This document shows, one piece after another, positions 1 through 8,515 of a DNA stretch of 57,412 bases. The stretch's first letter is position 1. Each line of letters opens with the position of its first letter. The stretch lies in the NCBI GenBank assembly GCA_003224525.1, contig QHZB01000179.1, positions 1 through 57,412 of the forward strand, written 5' to 3'. The position numbers were made by a program, and so were the translations under genes. Under the pieces are notes generated by a model. It worked only from the letters and a program-made list of their open reading frames with translations. It had not been told where the DNA came from and searched no databases. This DNA comes from Acidobacteriota bacterium. Lineage in GTDB: Bacteria; Acidobacteriota; Terriglobia; Acidiferrales; UBA7541.

Positions 1-317
1 GAGGACAGACAGGCTCGAAAAACCATGGGTCGCAAATCAAGCCGTGCTGAAATCAAAGCAGTTAACGTCATGAGCTCTGGCTTGCCTACGTTGAGGGATT
101 TTCATGAGGTTTCGCGGGCCGCAAGCCCTAAAAGACACTTGTGAAAAAACATGGGGGGGTGGGGTAGTTATGGTTAACTAGAACGAATTCCTCTGGAACT
201 CCTACACGGATTTCGGCGCGCGCAACGAAAACCGCTCTCTCATTCTGAAAACTAAGAACCCTCTCACTTCGCGGGTTCCTATGTCGGTGGAAAATGCGAC
301 GAGCGAGAAGATGCCCG
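1..317. other. Non-coding flank
   Basis: This stretch lies downstream of the ETF-quinone oxidoreductase gene, which is read leftwards and stops at 318. I see only short ORFs without family resemblance or a convincing ribosome site, and no clear hairpin terminator. A gene whose main body lies left of the window cannot be excluded. Confidence 0.5.
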
Positions 318-1988
318 TTACATCCCCTCGTAGTTCGGTCCGCCGCCGCCCTCGGGAACGACCCAATCAATAATCTGGTACGGATCGGCGATGTCGCACG
401 TCTTGCAGTGAACGCAATTCGCGGCGTTGATCTTCAGCTTCACGCCGCCGTTCGTCTCTTTGGCCATCTCGTAAACCGCGGCCGGACAAAAATATTGGCA
501 AGGATTTCCGTACTCCACGACACATTTTGTTGCGCAGATATTCGTGTCGAGAACCTTCAGATGACACGGCTGATCTTCCTCATGCCGCGTCCCGGAGTGA
601 TACACGTCCGTCAGCCGGTTAAATGTCAGTTTGCCATCGCCCTTGAATCTTTCCGGAGCTGGCCGGCCGTTGATTTTCTTGTACGCCTCATGCCCTTCGT
701 GCGCCCGCATGGGATCGATCAGCCCGCGCCCGCCGCTGATTTGCTGGAACGCGGTGTGAAAGAATCCAGCGAGCATTCCATGTTGAAAGGACTGATGAAA
801 ATTTCGGACCTGCCACAGCTCTTTCTTGATGTAGCTCTGTTCGATCTTCTTCGGGAAGGCGCTCAGCGTTTTCGACGAGGTGTCTCCTGCCTTCAGCGCA
901 TCGAAAATCGTATCAGCCGCCAACATCCCGCTCTTCATCGCCAGGTGAATGCCTTTCAGCCGCTGCGAATCGAGAAAACTTCCCGAATCGCCGATGATCA
1001 GCCCGCCATCAAGGTAGTTCCTCGGCATCGCGTACCAGCCGCCGTAGGGCAGTGACTTCGCCCCGTAACGCACCAGCTTCCCGCCATCGAGAAGTTTCTT
1101 GAGTAACGGATGCGTTTTCCACGTCTGAAACGCGGCGTGCGGATCGAATTGCGGATCCGCGTACTCCAGCGCGAGCACCAGCCCAATCGAGACGCGGTTG
1201 TTCGCAAGCCCGTAGATCCAGCCGCCGCCGTACATGTCCATCGAAACTGGCCAGCCTAGCGTGTGCGCCACGTAGCCGGGCTCGATTCGCCCCGGCTGCA
1301 CGTCCCACAATTCCTTTATGCCGATCCCGTAGCTTTGTGGATTGATGTTGTCGAGCTTCTTCTTCTCCACGAGCTTTTTCGTCAGCGAGCCACGCGTGCC
1401 TTCGGCCAACACCGTAACCTTCGCGCGCAACTCGTAGCCCGGCGTGTAGTTAGTTTTCGGCTTGCCGTTTTTGTCGAGGCCTTTGTCTTCGGTGATGACA
1501 CCAGCGATGCCGTCGCCGTTGTAAACAAGTTCCGCGCCGCCAAATTCCTTGAAGAGGTTTACACCAGCGGATTCCACCAGTCCGCCGAGCCACTTTGTCA
1601 CTTTGCTGAGCGACACAACGTAATTGCCCTTGTTCTTGAACGGCGGCGGCGTAATCGGAAACCGGAACGACGATCCTCGCGTGAAAAGCAGCGCCGCATC
1701 ATCGGTTACCGGCGTGTCGAGCGGAGCGGATTTCTCAAAATCCGGCACCAGCTCCGCCAGCGCCTTCGGATTCATGATCGCGCCCGAAAGCTGATGCGCC
1801 CCAATTTCGCGCCCCTTCTCCAGCACATAAATATTTTCAGCCGAAAGCTGCGGCCCGCTCTTGCTAGCACCACTAGCCTCGTTGTGCTTCTTGATAAGAT
1901 TCGCCAGATGCAGCGCGCACGCCAACCCCGCCGGCCCCGCGCCTACGATCAATACATCCGCTTCGAGTTGTTCGCGCTGTGCGGTCAC
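318..1988 (-). CDS. Electron transfer flavoprotein-ubiquinone oxidoreductase
   Basis: ETF-QO takes electrons from reduced ETF through FAD and a 4Fe-4S cluster and passes them to the quinone pool at the membrane. The 556-aa protein opens with a dinucleotide-binding motif (VGAGPAG, residues 15-21). Its C-terminal ferredoxin-like part holds a distal Cys plus CVHCKTC, the usual ligand spacing, and it ends in the family tail VVPEGGGGPNY. Length is normal. Translation starts at GTG; no ATG is available in frame between it and the upstream stop. It is co-directional with etfA and etfB, so the whole ETF branch for acyl-CoA dehydrogenase electrons is local, interrupted only by the hicBA pair. Confidence 0.95.
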   Translation of the reverse strand: MTAQREQLEADVLIVGAGPAGLACALHLANLIKKHNEASGASKSGPQLSAENIYVLEKGREIGAHQLSGAIMNPKALAELVPDFEKSAPLDTPVTDDAALLFTRGSSFRFPITPPPFKNKGNYVVSLSKVTKWLGGLVESAGVNLFKEFGGAELVYNGDGIAGVITEDKGLDKNGKPKTNYTPGYELRAKVTVLAEGTRGSLTKKLVEKKKLDNINPQSYGIGIKELWDVQPGRIEPGYVAHTLGWPVSMDMYGGGWIYGLANNRVSIGLVLALEYADPQFDPHAAFQTWKTHPLLKKLLDGGKLVRYGAKSLPYGGWYAMPRNYLDGGLIIGDSGSFLDSQRLKGIHLAMKSGMLAADTIFDALKAGDTSSKTLSAFPKKIEQSYIKKELWQVRNFHQSFQHGMLAGFFHTAFQQISGGRGLIDPMRAHEGHEAYKKINGRPAPERFKGDGKLTFNRLTDVYHSGTRHEEDQPCHLKVLDTNICATKCVVEYGNPCQYFCPAAVYEMAKETNGGVKLKINAANCVHCKTCDIADPYQIIDWVVPEGGGGPNYEGM

Positions 1989-2036
1989 GATTTTGACTTC
2001 GGCGATCTTATCAAAGAGTTTCGGTGCGCGGGACGA

Positions 2037-2252
2037 TTAACGCAATTTCTCAAATTCATCCAGAGAAACTCCCAACTACCGGAGAATCTTGTAGAACAGT
2101 GGCGGGCCGATTTCGCGGCCTCCATGTATGGGAATGGTCACAGCACGGCCATCCGGGTGGTTCCATCTTTCGTGGCTGCCTGACTGACGGATCAAAACAA
2201 ATCCGAGTAGTCGAGCGACGCGCTGAAAATCGCGCGCCGTCGCACTAGGCAT
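2037..2252 (-). pseudogene. hicA: HicA-type toxin, interrupted by an in-frame TAG
   Basis: HicA toxins are small double-stranded-RNA-binding-fold mRNA interferases. The reading frame starts with ATG at 2252, overlapping the hicB stop by 8 nt. It encodes the family core, including GFVLIRQSGSHERW with the conserved His and HPDGRAVTIPIHGG. Codon 59 is TAG (2078-2076). After it the frame continues with LGVSLDEFEKLR and a TAA at 2037, which is exactly the usual HicA C-terminal helix. Intact HicA proteins often have Gln here (KILRQ), so a CAG to TAG change is likely. The product would lack the last 13 residues and is probably inactive or weak, though the catalytic His is kept. Confidence 0.8.
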
Positions 2253-2457
2253 TTACGATCTCGGTGGTGTCGGCGGGAAGTTTCAGGCCTTTTTCGCGAT
2301 ACTCGTCGGCGATCATGTTGAAAACCTGAGTCAATTCTGCAAGCGCCGCCTCGCGAGTGTCCATCAAAGCATAACAACCAGGGATGGCAGGGATTTCAGC
2401 AACCCAGGAGCCATCTTCCTGGCGGTAAAGAATCGTCTTGTAATCTTCAAGTTTCAT
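2245..2457 (-). CDS. hicB: HicB-family antitoxin (short form)
   Basis: This 70-aa protein is the partial RNase-H-fold HicB domain that binds and neutralises HicA. The motif YKTILYRQEDGSWVAEIPAIPGC followed by AALAEL is typical (given here in overlapping parts: YKTILYRQEDGSWVAEI, AEIPAIPGC). There is no C-terminal helix-turn-helix, so it may not repress its own promoter. A longer frame opens at 2607 but that extension lies inside etfA and has no family likeness; the start MKLEDYKT at 2457 is preferred. It precedes and overlaps hicA, the order hicB-hicA. With hicA broken, it may persist as an orphan antitoxin. Confidence 0.85.
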   Translation of the reverse strand: MKLEDYKTILYRQEDGSWVAEIPAIPGCYALMDTREAALAELTQVFNMIADEYREKGLKLPADTTEIVNA

Positions 2458-2500
2458 GCCGTTTCTCAGAGTATACGATAAAGAGCGCGTCAACGTGCGA

Positions 2501-3490
2501 TTAGGCGCTCTTTGCCTTTTCAAGGGCTTCGGTGAGGGCGGGCATGATTTCGAAGATGTCGCCGACGACGCCGTAATCGGCGATTTCGAAGATCGGTGCG
2601 TTTGCATCCTTGTTGATTGCTACGATGGTGCGCGCGCCCTTCATGCCGACGACGTGCTGAATCGCACCGCTGATGCCAAGCGCCAAATACAACTTTGGCG
2701 CAACGGTTTGTCCTGAGCTGCCGATTTGCCGCTCCATCGGGAGCCAGCCTTCATCGCAAATCGGCCGCGATGCGGCGATCTCGCCGCCCAGCGCTTTCGC
2801 CAGCGCTTCCGCTTGCGGAATATTTTCGGGGGCTTTGATGCCGCGCCCGATGGCCACGATGAGCGGCGCCTGCGTCAAATCCACCGCGGACTTCGCTTCC
2901 TTGAAAAGGTCGAGCGGTTTGGTGCGAATCTGCTCCGCGCTCACGGACACTTTCATCGCATTCACGGGCGCCTTTCCCGAGGGATGCGCCACGAGCAAAT
3001 CCGCGCGAAAAGCCCCCGACTGGAACGACGCGAACCACGGAGCTGCTCCCGCAAATGTAACGTCCGCCACGGTCTTTCCTTGGAACATTTGGCGTATGAA
3101 AACGAGCTTGCCGCCCTCGTTGCGGTAGCCGATGCAATCGCCGATCATGCCCTTGCCCAGCATGGCCGCGAGTTTCGGCGCGAAGTCGCGCACCTGGTAC
3201 GTGTGCGGAAACAAAACCAAATCCGGCTTGGCGCTTTCGACTACTTGTTTCAGCGCCACGCCATATCCATCCGGCGTGTACGCTTCGAGCAAGTCATGCT
3301 CGACTCTCAGAACTTCCGCGACGTTTTTCGCCGCGAGTTCGTCCGCGAACGCCGCCACACCCTTCCCAATCACCAGCGCACTGACCGTGCTCGACGTATC
3401 CTTCGCGATTTGCTGCCCCGCCGCCAGCGTCTCGAAACTTGCGTTGTTCCACTTTCCCTGCCGCAGCTCAGTTACGACGAGAATTTTCAT
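2501..3490 (-). CDS. etfA: Electron transfer flavoprotein alpha subunit
   Basis: The alpha subunit binds the redox FAD of the ETF heterodimer that collects electrons from acyl-CoA dehydrogenases. It has 329 aa, the usual length. The C-terminal FAD-binding domain is clear: SRPICDEGWLPMERQIG, SSGQTVAPKLYLALGISGA, then TIVAINKDANAPIFEIADY. It is preceded by etfB with a 214-nt gap that holds no convincing gene. It is followed by hicB, whose start is about 40 nt past its stop. Expression with ETF-QO is likely, given strand and order. Confidence 0.97.
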   Translation of the reverse strand: MKILVVTELRQGKWNNASFETLAAGQQIAKDTSSTVSALVIGKGVAAFADELAAKNVAEVLRVEHDLLEAYTPDGYGVALKQVVESAKPDLVLFPHTYQVRDFAPKLAAMLGKGMIGDCIGYRNEGGKLVFIRQMFQGKTVADVTFAGAAPWFASFQSGAFRADLLVAHPSGKAPVNAMKVSVSAEQIRTKPLDLFKEAKSAVDLTQAPLIVAIGRGIKAPENIPQAEALAKALGGEIAASRPICDEGWLPMERQIGSSGQTVAPKLYLALGISGAIQHVVGMKGARTIVAINKDANAPIFEIADYGVVGDIFEIMPALTEALEKAKSA

Positions 3491-3704
3491 TGGTGCACGT
3501 TTCAGTTCCCTTCCACAAATCGTTTCGCCGCCGTCGTTTTCTCCGGCTCATCATGGCTAGAAGAGAGGCCAGCAACGGAAAAGCCGTCAGTCTGTACGCC
3601 ATAGCCCCCCTTCCCGGCGCTAGCAAACCCCTCGCCGCCCGGCTCAAAACCGAGTTAAGTTTGCCAGCCAGCAGCAGGCCACGGCATTCCAAAATGGCGG
3701 CAAG

Positions 3705-4469
3705 CTAGATCACTCGCGCTTCAAACTTGAGTTTTTCGACCAGCTTCGTCGCCACTTCCTTGGGCGTGCCGGTCAGAAATTCGGTTTTCTTCGTCTTTGT
3801 CGGCACGTAAATTTTCTCGATTTTTTGAGTGGCTTCGGCGGAAACGCCCAGCGACTCCCGTGTCGTCGCTGCGATCTCTTTCTTCTTGGCCGCCATGATG
3901 CCCTTCAGTGTCGCATACCGCACTTTGTTTATGCCCGATTGAATCGAAAGCACCGCCGGCAGCGGGCACTCGATATGCTGGAACCATCCGGCTTCGAGTT
4001 CGCGCTTGAGCTTCATTTTTCCATCGGCCACTTCGATGGCCATGATGAGCGTCGCGTGCGGCAAATCAAGAAGCCCGGCCAGCAGCACCCCCGTTTGCCC
4101 GAATCCGTGGTCGTCGCTCTGCAATCCGGTCAAAACGAGATCGGCTTTTTCCTTTCGAATCGCGGCGGCCAGGGCTTTCGCCGATCCCAGCGGATCGAGC
4201 TGCGCGAAATTGTCGTCCGCAATGTGAATCCCGCGGTCCGCGCCCTTCGCGAGCGCTTCTTTGATTGTCTGCTTCACGCGCTCCGGGCCCATGGAGAGCG
4301 CGATCACTTCGCCGCCGTGTTTTTCTTTCAGCCGTAGCGCCTCTTCCAGCGCGTAGCTATCCGGCTCGTTCATTTCGAAGCCGATGTCTGATTCCTTGAT
4401 CCAGTTCACGGCAATCGCGAGCGGCGCGTCCTTCGCCGGAACCTGCTTGATGCACACGATGATATTCAC
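3705..4469 (-). CDS. etfB: Electron transfer flavoprotein beta subunit
   Basis: This is the beta subunit of ETF, which carries a structural AMP and the docking loop for dehydrogenases. The 254-aa sequence begins MNIIVCIKQVPAKDA and contains EEALRLKEKHGGEVIALSMG and LTGLQSDDHGFGQTGVLLA, all characteristic. It heads the etfB-etfA pair and lies about 55 nt after fabF on the same strand, so it could be read from the fatty acid operon or from a promoter in that short gap. Nothing unusual in length or motifs. Confidence 0.97.
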   Translation of the reverse strand: MNIIVCIKQVPAKDAPLAIAVNWIKESDIGFEMNEPDSYALEEALRLKEKHGGEVIALSMGPERVKQTIKEALAKGADRGIHIADDNFAQLDPLGSAKALAAAIRKEKADLVLTGLQSDDHGFGQTGVLLAGLLDLPHATLIMAIEVADGKMKLKRELEAGWFQHIECPLPAVLSIQSGINKVRYATLKGIMAAKKKEIAATTRESLGVSAEATQKIEKIYVPTKTKKTEFLTGTPKEVATKLVEKLKFEARVI

Positions 4470-4524
4470 GAAGTTCTTCCTTCTTCGATTCTAAAACTCA
4501 ATTACGACACACGCGGAGGGGATG

Positions 4525-5769
4525 CTATTTGCCAGACCACCGTTTGAAAATTAGCGCGGCATTGGTGCCGCCAAAGCCAAACGAATTCGAAAGGGCATAT
4601 TCAACCGAAGCCTTGCGCGCGTGATTCGGAATGTAGTCCAGATCGCACTCGGGATCGGGCGTCTCCAGGTTGACGGTCGGCGGCAGAATCTGGTCGCGGA
4701 GCGCCAGAACGCTGATGCCTGCTTCCAATCCCCCCGCGCCGCCCAGCAAATGCCCGGTCATGGATTTGGTCGAGCTGATGGGCACCTGCTTGGCGCGTTC
4801 GCCGAACAACCTTTTCAGCGCGCGCGTCTCGATGACATCGCCGAGCGGCGTCGAAGTGCCATGCGCGTTCACGTAGCCGATGTCTTCGGGCGTGAGCTTC
4901 GCGTCCTTGATCGCCGCGCGCATCACACGGTACGCGCCGTCGCCGTTTTCCGCCGGCTGCGTGATGTGGTAGGCATCGCCGGACATCCCGTATCCCACAA
5001 TCTCGGCGAGGATCGGCGCATTGCGCTTCCGCGCGTGCTCCAGCGATTCCAGGATCAGAATCCCCGCGCCTTCGCCAACCACAAAGCCATCGCGCCCCAC
5101 TTCCCATGGGCGGCTGGCGCTCGCCGGATCGTCGTTGCGCGTCGAAAGCGCCTTCATCGCGGCAAAGCCGCCCACGCCCATCGGCGTGATGGTTGCTTCC
5201 GTGCCGCCGCAGATCATCATCTCCGCCGCGCCGCGCTCGATAATCTTGAACGAATCGCCGATGGCATGCGCCGAAGCCGAGCACGCCGTGGCCGTCGCGG
5301 AATTCGGCCCGCGCGCGCCGTAACGAATGGAAATATGTCCCGAGGCCAGATTCACAATCGCGGAAGGAATAAAGAAAGGAGAAATCCTGCCGGGCCCGCC
5401 CTGTATCAGTTTGATGTGCTCGCGCTCGATGATATCGAACCCGCCGATGCCCGATGAAACGTAGACACCCACTTCATCCAGGTCCGAAGCTTCCGGCTTC
5501 CAGCCGGACATTTTCACGGCAAAATCCGCGGCGGCCAGCGCCACCTGGATAAAGCGGCCCATCTTTTTTAGTTCTTTTTTCTCGATCCACTGGAAGGGGT
5601 CGAAGTTCTTGATCTCGCCGGCGATTTTGCAGTCGAATCCGGTGGTGTCAAATTGCGTGATGGTTCCAACTCCGCTTTGTCCGGCAACGAGGTTCTTCCA
5701 AGTTTCCTCCGTGCCGATGCCCAGCGCGCAGACCAATCCAACGCCCGTGACGACTACCTGGCGAGTCAA
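4525..5769 (-). CDS. fabF: 3-oxoacyl-ACP synthase II
   Basis: FabF condenses malonyl-ACP with acyl-ACP in fatty acid elongation. The 414-aa chain has the thiolase fold, with nucleophile Cys163 in TATACSASAH and the two active-site His in VNAHGTSTPLGD and KSMTGHLLGGAGG. It ends with the family motif NSFGFGGTNAALIF. It directly follows acpP (38 nt), the usual acpP-fabF arrangement. It is the last member of the fatty acid gene cluster here. Confidence 0.97.
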   Translation of the reverse strand: MTRQVVVTGVGLVCALGIGTEETWKNLVAGQSGVGTITQFDTTGFDCKIAGEIKNFDPFQWIEKKELKKMGRFIQVALAAADFAVKMSGWKPEASDLDEVGVYVSSGIGGFDIIEREHIKLIQGGPGRISPFFIPSAIVNLASGHISIRYGARGPNSATATACSASAHAIGDSFKIIERGAAEMMICGGTEATITPMGVGGFAAMKALSTRNDDPASASRPWEVGRDGFVVGEGAGILILESLEHARKRNAPILAEIVGYGMSGDAYHITQPAENGDGAYRVMRAAIKDAKLTPEDIGYVNAHGTSTPLGDVIETRALKRLFGERAKQVPISSTKSMTGHLLGGAGGLEAGISVLALRDQILPPTVNLETPDPECDLDYIPNHARKASVEYALSNSFGFGGTNAALIFKRWSGK

Positions 5770-5807
5770 GTCTTTAATTCTCCCTGTTGAGGTGTGAATT
5801 TCGTGGC

Positions 5808-6050
5808 TTACTTACCTTTGGCGTGTTTGTCGATATATTCGACGGCGTCCTTCACGGTGGTCATTTTTTCGGCGTCCTCGTCCGGAACTTCGATGCCGAA
5901 GGCTTCTTCGAACGCCATCACCAATTCCACCTGATCGAGCGAATCCGCTCCCAGGTCGTCCACGAAGGACGCCGTGGGCGTCACTTCCGCTTCGTCTACG
6001 CCGAGCTGCTCGACGATAATCTGTTTCACGCGCTCTTCTACGCTGGCCAT
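5808..6050 (-). CDS. acpP: Acyl carrier protein
   Basis: ACP carries the growing acyl chain on a phosphopantetheine attached to Ser in the motif GADSLDQVE (Ser37 from the chosen start). The protein is 80 aa, acidic, and typical in length. Two ATGs are possible, at 6056 and 6050. The Shine-Dalgarno GGAGGA abuts the first but sits about 7 nt before the second, so [10 protein letters not shown] at 6050 is chosen. It lies between a 90-aa ORF and fabF in the fab cluster. Confidence 0.97.
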   Translation of the reverse strand: MASVEERVKQIIVEQLGVDEAEVTPTASFVDDLGADSLDQVELVMAFEEAFGIEVPDEDAEKMTTVKDAVEYIDKHAKGK

Positions 6051-6237
6051 TCCCATTCCTCCGCGATTTGGTATCGCTTGATGTGCCCCGCCTGGTGCTG
6101 ATCGGGTCGTGCGTCAAAACTCGTTTATCGGAGCCCGCTTACTCAGATTCGCGACCGCCCGGCGCGGTTGCGGCCCTACTACCCTAAAATTGCTCTCCCG
6201 GATAACCTGCCCATTCTAGTCACCCCTCCCCACAAGG

Positions 6238-6510
6238 TCAACTTTCCGGCCGCCCGGACTCATAGAGTTCTTCTGACAAGCGCTTCTTTTCTGCAGCGAT
6301 CAATTCTTTGTACTCCGGGTCAAAGATATCTGGTAGAGTTCTCTGAATTTCGCCTGCGAGCCTCCATAGAGCGACTCTTTCGCCCGGATCTGGCCTGTTG
6401 AAAACAAGAGTGCTATCAGAATAGTCGTCCGGCGCTTTCCCGGTTTTGCTCCATTCATCGTGGCTTCGCGCCAGGTACTCAAAGATGACAAGTAGTGTCC
6501 CTCGGCGCAT
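6238..6510 (-). CDS. Hypothetical 90-aa protein inside the fab cluster
   Basis: I do not recognise this family. The protein is charged and helical in look, with a Lys/Glu-rich C-terminus (EYKELIAAEKKRLSEELYES), no signal peptide and no membrane segment. It sits between fabG and acpP, where many bacteria have nothing, and has no good ribosome-binding site before ATG 6510. It could be a small cytoplasmic protein acquired in the cluster or a chance frame. The 180 nt between it and acpP hold no other gene. Confidence 0.4.
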   Translation of the reverse strand: MRRGTLLVIFEYLARSHDEWSKTGKAPDDYSDSTLVFNRPDPGERVALWRLAGEIQRTLPDIFDPEYKELIAAEKKRLSEELYESGRPES

Positions 6511-6572
6511 TTTGAGATCTACGAATTCAGCGTCCCGCCTCTAAGACCTCCGCCGTCGGAAACTTATTGGGA

Positions 6573-7319
6573 CTACGCCAAGTACATCCCGCCATTTACA
6601 TCCAGAACATGCCCGGTAATGTAGCCGGCCTCATCGCTGGCCAGAAACACGATCGCCGCGGCCACATCCCGCGCGGAACCCATCCGGCCCAGCGGTATTC
6701 GTGTCTTCAGCTGATCCTTCACTTCATTCGTGAGCACGTCTGTCATGGGGGTTTCAATAAATCCGGGCGCGACGGCGTTCACCGTAATATTCCGTGACGA
6801 AATCTCAATTGCGATGGCTTTGGTCAGCCCAATCAGGCCGGCCTTTGCGGCCACGTAATTGGCCTGTCCGGCGTTCCCCATCTGCGCCACGATGGAAGCG
6901 ATATTAATGATGCGCCCCGCGCGCGCCCGCATCATCGTGCCCAGCGCTTGCTGGATGCATAAATGCGCGCCTGTCAGGTTCGTTCGAATCACGGCGTCCC
7001 AATCGTCGGCCTTCATACGCATGGACAGGCCGTCGCGCGTGATTGCCGCGTTGTTCACTAAAATATCCAGCCGTCCGAATTTTTCGATTATCTGTCTGAA
7101 TCCTGCCTTTACCTGCTCAGCGTCGGCAACGTCGATTCTAACTGCCAGGGCTGTGCCACCCGCGGCGGCAATTTCGCCGGCCAGCGCCGTCAGCTTCTTT
7201 TCATTTCGCGCCGCAACGGCGACCTTCGCGCCGGCTTCCACCAGCGCCAGGGCGGTGTCGCGGCCAATGCCCTGCGACGCTCCCGTCACCAGCGCCACTT
7301 TGCCTTTCAAACTGAACAT
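6573..7319 (-). CDS. fabG: 3-oxoacyl-ACP reductase
   Basis: FabG reduces 3-ketoacyl-ACP with NADPH in the elongation cycle. The 248-aa short-chain dehydrogenase has the cofactor motif TGASQGIG near residues 13-20, NNAA at the fourth strand, the catalytic Ser in NIASIVAQMG and the YVAAK Tyr/Lys pair. It ends VLDVNGGMY as FabG proteins do. It lies in the fab cluster downstream of fabD, separated by about 220 nt that contain no gene. Confidence 0.95.
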   Translation of the reverse strand: MFSLKGKVALVTGASQGIGRDTALALVEAGAKVAVAARNEKKLTALAGEIAAAGGTALAVRIDVADAEQVKAGFRQIIEKFGRLDILVNNAAITRDGLSMRMKADDWDAVIRTNLTGAHLCIQQALGTMMRARAGRIINIASIVAQMGNAGQANYVAAKAGLIGLTKAIAIEISSRNITVNAVAPGFIETPMTDVLTNEVKDQLKTRIPLGRMGSARDVAAAIVFLASDEAGYITGHVLDVNGGMYLA

Positions 7320-7539
7320 CCGTGGTCAAGCCTTTCCCGCGCATGCAGTTCTTAGTTATACGTTTTCAGTTCTAAGAGAAGAAAAACGCTGGTGGACTTG
7401 AACACCTTGCGCCGGGGAGCCCAAGCACCCGGCACCGTAGCGATCCAGCCGCTCTTCTCCTCGACGCGCTCTAACTCATTTACTTCCTTTAGTACTTCTC
7501 CAAGCCAAAAACCGTGAACTGAAAACTCAAAACTGATTC

Positions 7540-8493
7540 TCAGGCGGCGTCTGAACGCGCGCCGGCGATTTTCTCCACCGTCGCCGCGAGGCTCTTCTCG
7601 TCCTCGACGTTCAGTGTCGCCACGGACCGTTCGATCTGCCTCAGTAACCCCGACAGCACGCGCCCCGGGCCGACTTCCACAAAGGTGTTCACGCCCTCAT
7701 CGATCAGCAGCCGCACGGACTCTTCCCAACGCACCGGCGCGGTGACCTGGCGGATCAGGGCCTGGCGCGCTGCGTCGCCGGTTTCAATCGTGTCCGCATC
7801 CACGTTGGTCACCAGGGGCACGCGCAGCGCGGCAAATTCGATCTGCGTCAAGTCTTTTTCCAGCTTCTCCTGCGCCGGCGTCATCAGCGCCGAATGGAAC
7901 GGCGCGGAAACTGTCAGAATCACGGCGCGCTTCGCGCCGAGCTGCGAGGCTATCTCCACCGCGCGCTTCACCGCGCCCGCATGCCCGGAGATCACCGTCT
8001 GCTCCGGCGAATTCAGATTTGCGGCCGAACAAATTTCGCCTTGCGCGGCGCGCTTGCAGGCATCGGCAACCACCGCCGGCGACAAACCCATAATCGCGGC
8101 CATCGCGCCCACGCCCGCCGGAACCGCATCCTGCATGTACGTTCCGCGCTTGCGCACGAGCTGCACGGCATCCGCAAATTTCAGCCCACCCGCCGCCACC
8201 AGCGCCGCATACTCTCCGAGGCTGTGCCCGGCCACGAAATCCGGCGTCAACCCCTTTTCCGCCAGCACGCGATATATGGCAACCGAGCAGGTCAAAATCG
8301 CCGGCTGCGTGTTCGCCGTCAGCTTGAGGTCTTCTTCGGTGCCTTCGAAGCACATCTTCGAAATCGAAAAGCCCAGCGCCTTGTCGGCTTCATCAAAAAC
8401 GGCCTTCGCTGCCGGATATTTTCCCGCCAGCTCTTTGCCCATACCCGGGTATTGCGAAGCTTGACCCGGAAACACGAATGCGACTTTGCCCAT
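7540..8493 (-). CDS. fabD: Malonyl-CoA:ACP transacylase
   Basis: FabD loads malonyl groups onto ACP. The nucleophile Ser lies in GHSLGEYAAL (about residue 92). The N-terminal motif FPGQASQYPGMG and the distal His in SAPFHSALM complete the active site. A longer frame opens at 8523, but the ribosome site AGAGGAT lies about 9 nt before ATG 8493 and the sequence from MGKVAFVFPGQ matches the family start, giving 317 aa. It begins 22 nt after the plsX stop, so translational coupling is plausible. Confidence 0.95.
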   Translation of the reverse strand: MGKVAFVFPGQASQYPGMGKELAGKYPAAKAVFDEADKALGFSISKMCFEGTEEDLKLTANTQPAILTCSVAIYRVLAEKGLTPDFVAGHSLGEYAALVAAGGLKFADAVQLVRKRGTYMQDAVPAGVGAMAAIMGLSPAVVADACKRAAQGEICSAANLNSPEQTVISGHAGAVKRAVEIASQLGAKRAVILTVSAPFHSALMTPAQEKLEKDLTQIEFAALRVPLVTNVDADTIETGDAARQALIRQVTAPVRWEESVRLLIDEGVNTFVEVGPGRVLSGLLRQIERSVATLNVEDEKSLAATVEKIAGARSDAA

Positions 8494-8515
8494 CGTTAAT
8501 CCTCTTCTTGCGCCA

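Noticed and set aside
1263-2183. 306-aa plus-strand frame opposite ETF-QO
   Set aside because: Arg/His-rich antisense shadow of a clear gene; no motif.
3468-3692. 74-aa frame in the etfB-etfA gap
   Set aside because: Low-complexity basic sequence with no start signal; the gap is more likely a spacer.
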